Shown here: positions 1 through 4,971 of the stretch, piece after piece
How the letters are laid out: each line of letters begins with the position of its first letter
Position numbering within the stretch: the first letter of the stretch is position 1
NCBI GenBank assembly: GCA_945938055.1
Contig: CAMEUH010000110.1
Location: 1-7,926 of the forward strand
From: an uncultured Eubacteriaceae bacterium
Lineage (GTDB): Bacteria > Bacillota > Clostridia > Lachnospirales > Lachnospiraceae
Reading direction: 5' to 3'
DNA: 7,926 bases
Position numbers and translations under genes: made by a program
Notes under the pieces: model-generated
Seen by the model: the letters and a program-made list of their open reading frames with translations, nothing else
What the model was told of the DNA's origin: nothing
The model's database searches: none

Positions 1-2535
1 GTCGCCATTCTTGTAAAAACCGCTCATACAGCCATACGCCCCACCCTTCACACGAATGTTAATCCAAAGATAATCATATCCGAAAATCGTCTTTAAAATC
101 TTAAGTGCCCCGGTATACTCATAACCTTCCTTTAAGAAATTACCACATCTTGCCACATAATTTACCTGTGAAGAGGTCATGTATCCTTCTTTTACTTTTT
201 TCGGCACAAATTCCCTAGGCATTTTTTCCGTTTCTTCTTCATTTAAAGCATTCACAAAAGTCTCAAATTCCGGAAGAAATGCCTCATATCCCGCATCATC
301 CATTGTCACGCTGACCGTCAGATTCTTTTTGTTAAAAATCAGTCTGGATAGTTCCTTTAAAGAATCATGAATTTCTTCTTTTCTTTCCTCAAAATGCTCT
401 TCCAGTTCCTCAATAAATTTGTAATGGTCAATGCCCGACATCAGATTGCTATAATAAACCGATGGAGAAAACTGCGCCATGGTCTGACTGATTGCCGCCA
501 CATGTCCGGAACCGCTGATTCGTGACTGCAGCCTTGACTTCATTTCCCCAATAATCTCTTTCATTCGCTTATCATCATCAAAATGAGAGGTATATATGAT
601 TTCTGTCATGGTATTCAGCACAAATCCAATTTTTTCGTATAAGGCTTTTGCCTTTACCTCATAACGGATTTCATATTCCGACACATTTTTATCATTTGTA
701 TACACATTAGAGCCAGTTACCAGTCCACCGCAGTTTCTGTTAATCTCATTAAATAAATCACCATATTCATGAGAATCCGTATCCACATAACAAAGGACAT
801 TGCGCAAAAGTCCCATATAAGGCATCAGTCTTTCCGGAACCTTTTCACAGTTAAAGCTCATGTTCAGATAAGCAATCCCGCTGGTAAAAAGATTACTATG
901 GATAATATCCACTCCAAAGGCCTCCTTCTGGTCAATATAGAGCTTTGGCGCATCCTTTCCGATATCCTCCCGGCGAAGCATCGGAATCGTAAGAAGCTCT
1001 GCCTCTGTTGATGGCTCATCCTGATATTCCTTTAAATGCCTTGTATCAAAAACAATTTTTGCAATCTCTTCCTTTGTCAGGGACTGCTTATATTTTTCAA
1101 GAAGTTTTCTTGTTTCTTCGTCTTTTTTTGCCGTCAGGTTCATGACCGGTACCATCGTAATGGATGCCGCATGTGTATTTTCAATCAGATATTTCTTGAT
1201 GAGTCCTTCAAAATATCCAGACTTTACATTTTCCTTCAGATAAGCAAACGTATCATTTGCCTCAATGTGAATAAACGGCGTCATGTCATCATAAAGCCAG
1301 CTGTCCAGTGCCTGCAGACCGTACATTAATCCCTTCGGATAAGAGCCAAAATCTGCTTCACGGTATTTAAACTCATAATAATTAATTCCGGCTAAAAATG
1401 CTTTTTCATCAATTCCCTCTGCCACGATATTGTTCAGGCAGTCCATGATAATCTTTAAAAACTCATCCTTTTTCTTTTCATCCGAGTTTCTTGCAATAAT
1501 GGAAAACATCGGCTGATAAATGGAATTCTCGTAAGCACTATATACATCTGTTCCAATTCCTGCGTCAATCAATGCTTTCTTCAAAGGTGCTCCCGGTGCA
1601 GAAATCAGCGCATAATCAATAATCTGAAATGCCATGTAAAGCTTCGGATCCAATACATTCCCAACGACCACGTTATAAGAAAGGTAGGCATTTTCTTCCA
1701 CGCCTTCCTCTTCTGTCACGGCATACTCCCTGACTACATCTACCGGAGCGTCAAAAGCAGCCTGCTCCCGGATTGCAGAATCAATCTCTTTTTCATCATA
1801 TTCACAAAGATATTCCTCATCCAGATAAGCAAGAAACTTTTCCATATCCATATCACCATATACATAAATATAGCTATTGGATGGATGATAATATTTCTCA
1901 TGGAATTCCAGAAATTCTTCATAAGTCAGTTCCGGAATGCGTTCCGGATTACCGCCGGATTCATTTCCATACTCATTATCCGGAAATAACGTCTGAAACG
2001 TGTAACTGGATAATAAATCATCCGGATCCGAAAAAGCACCCTTCATCTCATTATAAACCACGCCATTATAAGTAATTGGGGAATTCTCATCCTCCATTTC
2101 ATAATGCCAGCCTTCCTGACGGAAAATTTCTTCCCTGCTATAAATATTCGGATGAAATACCGCATCCAGATATACATCCACAATATTCATAAAATCCACA
2201 TCATTGCAGCTTGCCACAGGATAAACTGTCTTGTCCGGATATGTCATTGCATTTAAAAAGGTATTTAAAGAACCCTTGCAAAGTTCCACAAACGGATCCT
2301 TTGCCGGATATTTTACAGAACCGCATAACACGGAATGTTCCAGAATATGTGGAAGTCCCGTGTCATTATATGGCGGTGTACGAAAACCGATATTAAAGAC
2401 TTTATTCTCATCATCATTGGATAATAAAACGACCCTTGCGCCGCTTTTCTTATGCCTTAAAATGTACCCTTCTGAATTCAGGTCATCAATTTTTCTTTCC
2501 ATGAGCACTTCATAATTCTTATTTCTAATTGCCAT
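1..2535 (-). CDS. M16C zinc metallopeptidase, presequence-protease (PreP)-like; C-terminus beyond window
   Basis: An open frame of 845 codons runs without a stop from ATG 2535 to the window edge. Residues 63-67 are HILEH, the inverted zinc motif HxxEH of the M16 family (zinc ligands H63 and H67, base E66). The third ligand is E163 in YNEMKGAF, spaced as in PreP/falcilysin. Residues around 462-525 resemble the M16C-associated hinge region (LEKYKQSL, LKEYQ, IPMLRREDI). R828 and Y834 in RVKGGAYG match the substrate-binding Arg/Tyr pair of the C-terminal half. Family members are about 970 residues, so some 125 residues are missing. No signal peptide is seen, so it is probably cytosolic and degrades oligopeptides inside its closed chamber (family knowledge). 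ATG 2535 is chosen because GGGAGA (2543-2548) lies 7 nt upstream; an in-frame ATG at 2550 would consume that site and has none of its own. All catalytic residues visible here are intact. Confidence 0.95.
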   Translation of the reverse strand, partial: MAIRNKNYEVLMERKIDDLNSEGYILRHKKSGARVVLLSNDDENKVFNIGFRTPPYNDTGLPHILEHSVLCGSVKYPAKDPFVELCKGSLNTFLNAMTYPDKTVYPVASCNDVDFMNIVDVYLDAVFHPNIYSREEIFRQEGWHYEMEDENSPITYNGVVYNEMKGAFSDPDDLLSSYTFQTLFPDNEYGNESGGNPERIPELTYEEFLEFHEKYYHPSNSYIYVYGDMDMEKFLAYLDEEYLCEYDEKEIDSAIREQAAFDAPVDVVREYAVTEEEGVEENAYLSYNVVVGNVLDPKLYMAFQIIDYALISAPGAPLKKALIDAGIGTDVYSAYENSIYQPMFSIIARNSDEKKKDEFLKIIMDCLNNIVAEGIDEKAFLAGINYYEFKYREADFGSYPKGLMYGLQALDSWLYDDMTPFIHIEANDTFAYLKENVKSGYFEGLIKKYLIENTHAASITMVPVMNLTAKKDEETRKLLEKYKQSLTKEEIAKIVFDTRHLKEYQDEPSTEAELLTIPMLRREDIGKDAPKLYIDQKEAFGVDIIHSNLFTSGIAYLNMSFNCEKVPERLMPYMGLLRNVLCYVDTDSHEYGDLFNEINRNCGGLVTGSNVYTNDKNVSEYEIRYEVKAKALYEKIGFVLNTMTEIIYTSHFDDDKRMKEIIGEMKSRLQSRISGSGHVAAISQTMAQFSPSVYYSNLMSGIDHYKFIEELEEHFEERKEEIHDSLKELSRLIFNKKNLTVSVTMDDAGYEAFLPEFETFVNALNEEETEKMPREFVPKKVKEGYMTSSQVNYVARCGNFLKEGYEYTGALKILKTIFGYDYLWINIRVKGGAYGCMSGFYKNGD

Positions 2536-2556
2536 TACATAATCTCCCATTTTACA

Positions 2557-2581
2557 CCAGACAGAACTTCTCCCTGTCTGG
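2557..2581 (-). promoter_or_regulatory. Perfect 8-bp stem-loop in the peptidase leader
   Basis: CCAGACAG (2557-2564) and CTGTCTGG (2574-2581) are perfect inverted repeats around a 9-nt loop. The hairpin lies between the predicted transcription start and the Shine-Dalgarno site of the M16C gene, ending 9 nt before the GGGAGA. No U-run follows it, so it is not an intrinsic terminator. It may be an operator, an mRNA stabiliser or a translational control element; the function is inferred only from position. Confidence 0.5.
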
Positions 2582-2598
2582 AATGATATTTATTATGT

Positions 2599-2627
2599 AT
2601 TATGCACCAAAATAGAAAGAATATCAA
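2599..2627 (-). promoter_or_regulatory. Predicted sigma-A promoter of the M16C peptidase gene
   Basis: The minus strand reads TTGATA (2622-2627), a 17-bp spacer, then CATAAT (2599-2604), one mismatch from the consensus -10. It lies in the 106-bp gap after the lipoprotein gene, with the predicted start near 2592. The peptidase can therefore be transcribed independently of the upstream gene, although no terminator separates the two. Confidence 0.65.
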
Positions 2628-2641
2628 GCCGAAGTGCAAAA

Positions 2642-3481
2642 CTACTCTTCTACAACCACCTCTGAAAAGAACATCACTTCCTCCATGGCATTTCCCGCCT
2701 TTTCCTCTCCAAGAGTATCGATACTGCAAAGCAGTCCCACTCTGTATGCACCCGGAACCAGATCTGGAAACCACTCTCTTTTCGATAATATTTCCACGGA
2801 TTTTCCAGCCGGCAGCGGATCTTTCATTCCACAGACACCAATGGTACATTTCATGGAATCCCATTCACCATTCTCATTCTGTTTCCAGAAATAAATCATG
2901 TGCAAATAACTCATATCCTCGTTTTCCGTCAGATTCGTAACCGTAAAGTTCCATTCCTCTTGAGACAGCTGTAATTTTCCATTTTTTCCGTCATGGGTAA
3001 TCTTAATCATGGAAGTTTCCTGATTATCCTGATTCGATGCCGTTTCACGAGGAAGGAACACCATGTAACGATTTCCTTCCCTCACATAAATAACATCCTT
3101 TTCATTGGAAAAATAAACCTCCTGTCCGTCTTCCAGCCGCGCGCCTTCAAAATTTTCATCCGGTTCACTCAAATGATCAACCTTTTCAATTACTCCAACA
3201 TTTTCATACTCATCCGATAATTCCCCATATGCCGCAGTAAAATAGTAAATCTTATCCTGATACATCATCTGTGGCTGCTGCACTTCCCCTTCCGGATATC
3301 CGGTCGGCGTCTCCTTTCCTTCCTCTATTTTCTGCTGCTCTGTCACTTCCTGTGTTTCTTTTGTTGTCTTTGTTTCCTGCATTTTCTGATTCTTCCCACA
3401 CGCCGCCAGCATACCAGCAATCACCAGCATCACAATCCCCCTGATCATTTTCATCGAAACTTGCCTGCTATCTTTCTTCAT
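2642..3481 (-). CDS. Predicted lipoprotein of unknown function with an Ig-like C-terminal region
   Basis: A 279-residue protein. Residues 1-28 form a lipoprotein signal peptide: a basic start, a hydrophobic stretch IRGIVMLVIAGML, and the lipobox LAAC with C28 as the predicted lipidated cysteine. Export and anchoring on the outer face of the membrane are therefore expected. Residues 29-70 are a polar Thr/Glu/Gln-rich linker. Residues 71-145 form a compact beta-rich segment (MMYQDKIYYF, VGVIEKV, DGQEVYFS, IYVREGNRYMVFL). Residues 160-279 have the alternating pattern of an Ig-like beta sandwich, including LVPGAYRVGLL, reminiscent of the bacterial Ig-like domains of Firmicutes lipoproteins; this is a resemblance, not a firm match. 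GGAGG lies 7 nt before the ATG, which fixes the start. I see no convincing promoter in the AT-rich upstream DNA (3482-3600). It is followed after 106 bp by the M16C gene, but nothing links their functions. Confidence 0.85.
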   Translation of the reverse strand: MKKDSRQVSMKMIRGIVMLVIAGMLAACGKNQKMQETKTTKETQEVTEQQKIEEGKETPTGYPEGEVQQPQMMYQDKIYYFTAAYGELSDEYENVGVIEKVDHLSEPDENFEGARLEDGQEVYFSNEKDVIYVREGNRYMVFLPRETASNQDNQETSMIKITHDGKNGKLQLSQEEWNFTVTNLTENEDMSYLHMIYFWKQNENGEWDSMKCTIGVCGMKDPLPAGKSVEILSKREWFPDLVPGAYRVGLLCSIDTLGEEKAGNAMEEVMFFSEVVVEE

Positions 3482-3704
3482 TTTCTTCCCTCCATCCCTT
3501 TTTTATTTTAATTTTCCTTTTACCCTTCATAATAAAAGTATCCTAAAATATTCCATCTGTTGCACCCATATGTTTTATTTCCGTTTTTATAAAAAACAGA
3601 ATGTCCGGAGCAGGAGCGGTATGCTATGCGTCCTTGCTATCCCCAAGCGGTATGTTTGTGAAGAATTGTAAGTTTTTCTTGTACAATACCAGAATATCCA
3701 GAGA

Positions 3705-3727
3705 CAATCCGCCAGGACGGCGGATTG
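3705..3727 (-). repeat. Nested hairpin B in the inverted-repeat centre
   Basis: CAATCCGCC (3705-3713) and GGCGGATTG (3719-3727) form a perfect 9-bp GC-rich stem with a 5-nt loop inside the head of the long inverted repeat. Confidence 0.75.
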
Positions 3728-3728
3728 A

Positions 3729-3762
3729 GCTTGCTCTTGCCCATGGATGGGCAATTGCAAGC
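3729..3762 (-). repeat. Nested hairpin A in the inverted-repeat centre
   Basis: Arms 3729-3744 and 3747-3762 pair at 14 of 16 positions. They form an outer GCTTGC/GCAAGC stem, a 2x2 internal loop and an inner TTGCCCAT/ATGGGCAA stem. As RNA the inner pairs would open to make a 6-nt loop. It sits one base from hairpin B. Confidence 0.75.
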
Positions 3763-3920
3763 ATTCTCGTCACTAATCAATACCCGAAATGTATTGTACC
3801 AGAAAAACACAATTCGTAACTCACATACCACTTGGGGATAGCAAGGACGCACAGCATGCCACTCCTGCCCCGGACATCCGTCCCTTTCACACAATTCCCC
3901 ACCTGAATGCACAAATTTTT

Positions 3921-4508
3921 CTATTTCGTATTTTTTATGATATTCGACAATGGCTTATAAATCAGCAGTGTCACCACCACACTTACCATTGCCTTTACGA
4001 AGGTAAACGGCACATTAAAAATCACAAGTGCCTTAAGAAGCGTATCTGCCGCCGGAAGAATTGCCGTATACATTCCTACAATAACCTCCATCGGCATCGC
4101 AATCTTATCATATAACGGATATATAATGAAATAGTTTGAAAAAACACTGACTACTGCCATTATCACAGCACCTGTCAAAAGTGCTGCCACTGCTCTTTTT
4201 TTCGTTTTATGCTTCTGATATATCAGTCCTGCCGGTACCACAAATGCCACACCCAGGATGAAATTCGACAGTTCACCCACCCACATGGTGTGGGAAATCA
4301 GAAGATGCAGGATATTTTTTACCAGACATACAAAAAAGCCTGCCAAAGGTCCCATGGAAAGTGCTGCAATGACTGCCGGAAGTTCCGAAAAATCCATGGA
4401 TAAAAAGCTTGGTACAATCGGTATCTTAAAACTGAATACATACAGTACCCATGATACCGCAATTAACATTGCCGTTGCTGTCAGTTCTCTTGTGCTTAGT
4501 TTTCTCAT
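3921..4508 (-). CDS. ribU: Riboflavin ECF transporter substrate-binding component RibU
   Basis: A 195-residue, very hydrophobic protein with about six membrane helices, the length and shape of an ECF S-component. The segment FLSMDFSELPAVIAAL (35-50), followed by GPLAGFFVCLVKNILHLL and GELSNFILG (78-86), matches the RibU family pattern (substrate loop, VKN and NF motifs). A13-xxx-A17 in the first helix fits the AxxxA motif that contacts EcfT. RibU binds riboflavin and takes it up with a shared EcfA-EcfA'-EcfT energy module, which is not encoded in this window. The FMN riboswitch directly upstream independently supports riboflavin as substrate. ATG 4508 is preferred: GGAGG (4517-4521) lies 8 nt before it. 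A longer frame from TTG 4523 would start inside that ribosome-binding region. The gene is controlled by leader attenuation and is followed by the long inverted repeat. Confidence 0.93.
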   Translation of the reverse strand: MRKLSTRELTATAMLIAVSWVLYVFSFKIPIVPSFLSMDFSELPAVIAALSMGPLAGFFVCLVKNILHLLISHTMWVGELSNFILGVAFVVPAGLIYQKHKTKKRAVAALLTGAVIMAVVSVFSNYFIIYPLYDKIAMPMEVIVGMYTAILPAADTLLKALVIFNVPFTFVKAMVSVVVTLLIYKPLSNIIKNTK

Positions 4509-4547
4509 ATAATTTTCCTCCAATCAATTTATGCCTGCAAAAGCATG

Positions 4548-4582
4548 AAAAAAGCCCTGTCGATTCCAGGAATCCACAGGGC
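4548..4582 (-). terminator. Intrinsic terminator of the FMN riboswitch expression platform
   Basis: GCCCTGT (4576-4582) pairs with ACAGGGC (4554-4560). The stem continues after a 1x1 mismatch with GATTCC/GGAATC, and six U residues follow (4548-4553). It lies between the aptamer and the ribU start. When FMN is bound it should form and stop transcription before the gene. Its 5' arm GCCCTG can also pair with CAGGGC of the aptamer (4828-4833), a possible antiterminator. Confidence 0.9.
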
Positions 4583-4616
4583 ATGATTGTTTATCCAGCT
4601 TCCGCACGCTAATGCA

Positions 4617-4640
4617 GCAAAAATGTCTTAACATTTTCGC
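4617..4640 (-). promoter_or_regulatory. Accessory hairpin between aptamer and terminator
   Basis: GCGAAAATGT (4631-4640) pairs with ACATTTTTGC (4617-4626), ten base pairs including one G-U, around the loop TAAG. It lies about 15 nt after the aptamer and about 35 nt before the terminator. It may be part of the folding switch or a pause site; this is inferred from position only. Confidence 0.55.
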
Positions 4641-4654
4641 CATACATGCTTGTT

Positions 4655-4836
4655 CTTCTTTCATCCAGACTATACTGTCGGTTTGAGATTCGCACTCAAT
4701 CAGCCCATGCCATAAGCAATAAAAGCACGGGGTCGCGGACTTCACTTTCGCATCACCGCCGGTCGAGAATTGGAATGCATACCATCCCATCAAATCCATG
4801 ATAGGATTCCGGTACATCCCTCACTCTGCCCTGAAG
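4655..4836 (-). ncRNA. FMN riboswitch (RFN element) controlling ribU
   Basis: The minus strand carries the conserved RFN blocks in order: CTTCAGGGCAG (from 4836), GACCGGCGGT (4755-4764), CCGCGACCC (4730-4738), and CCGACAGTATAGTC with CTGGATG (4662-4681), closing with GAAAGAAG (to 4655). The outer CTTC/GAAG pair makes P1. The aptamer senses flavin mononucleotide in the nascent mRNA and, with the terminator downstream, should turn off ribU when FMN is abundant. The element is about 180 nt, longer than usual, because P2 carries an extra stem (4772-4820). Open frames read through this region are not genes. Confidence 0.96.
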
Positions 4837-4891
4837 GTTGGAGTTTTACTCACTCTTCTTATTCAATTGTCAGGAACTAATTGGGTCCCCT

Positions 4892-4903
4892 GTTATCGAT
4901 AAC
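4892..4903 (-). promoter_or_regulatory. 12-bp perfect palindrome at the ribU transcription start
   Basis: GTTATCGATAAC is its own reverse complement and lies 7-19 bp beyond the predicted -10 box, over or just after the expected start site. It could be an operator for a dimeric regulator, or a short 5'-end structure of the leader RNA. A 12-bp palindrome can also occur by chance. Confidence 0.4.
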
Positions 4904-4910
4904 GAAACTT

Positions 4911-4940
4911 ATCATAACATACACCCGTATTAGTTGTCAA
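4911..4940 (-). promoter_or_regulatory. Strong predicted sigma-A promoter of the ribU leader
   Basis: A consensus -35 TTGACA (4935-4940), an 18-bp spacer and TATGAT (4911-4916) preceded by TG one base upstream (extended -10). Predicted start is near 4904, about 70 nt before the aptamer. The -35 box begins about 30 bp after the chemoreceptor stop codon. Confidence 0.85.
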
Positions 4941-4971
4941 TTCCTTCCTCGGTAAACATCCGTCCCAAACC

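Larger units (their letters stand above)
3601..3877 (-). repeat. Long inverted repeat with ~88-bp arms and a ~100-bp structured centre
   Basis: The left arm (3601-3689) and right arm (3791-3877) are reverse complements. The outer 55 bp pair with only five differences; the inner part continues with small bulges to a perfect 9-bp GTACAATAC/GTATTGTAC. The centre (3690-3790) holds two further hairpins, so the whole would fold as a long stem capped by a branched head. It starts 43 bp after the ribU stop. On the minus strand the stem is followed by TTCTGTTTTTTATAA, a U-rich run that could make it work as a terminator or 3'-UTR element of ribU. No flanking target duplication and no transposase are seen. 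It could be a MITE-like palindromic repeat or a structured RNA. The strand is chosen because G-U pairing favours the minus-strand RNA. Short open frames crossing it on both strands look like by-products of the palindrome. With the AT-rich flanks it accounts for the otherwise gene-free 3482-3920. Confidence 0.85.

Noticed and set aside
2602..2940. Plus-strand frames of 86-112 codons and a 109-codon minus frame over the lipoprotein gene
   Set aside because: They overlap the lipoprotein gene, which has a signal peptide and an ideal ribosome binding site. They are shadows.
3637..3912. 91-codon minus-strand frame and 72-codon plus-strand frame (3601-3819) in the intergenic region
   Set aside because: Both cross the long inverted repeat and its hairpins, have no good ribosome binding site and show no domain pattern. 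They are better explained as by-products of the palindrome.
4509..4523. Longer RibU starting at TTG 4523
   Set aside because: The added codons contain the GGAGG that serves ATG 4508 at ideal spacing.
4524..4817. 97-codon minus-strand frame upstream of ribU
   Set aside because: It is read through the FMN riboswitch and its terminator; the conserved RNA blocks explain the sequence.
3874..4966. Shared 11-mer ACATCCGTCCC at 3874-3884 and 4956-4966, each downstream of a gene
   Set aside because: Several 11-mer pairs are expected by chance in a window of this size, and the flanks do not match.
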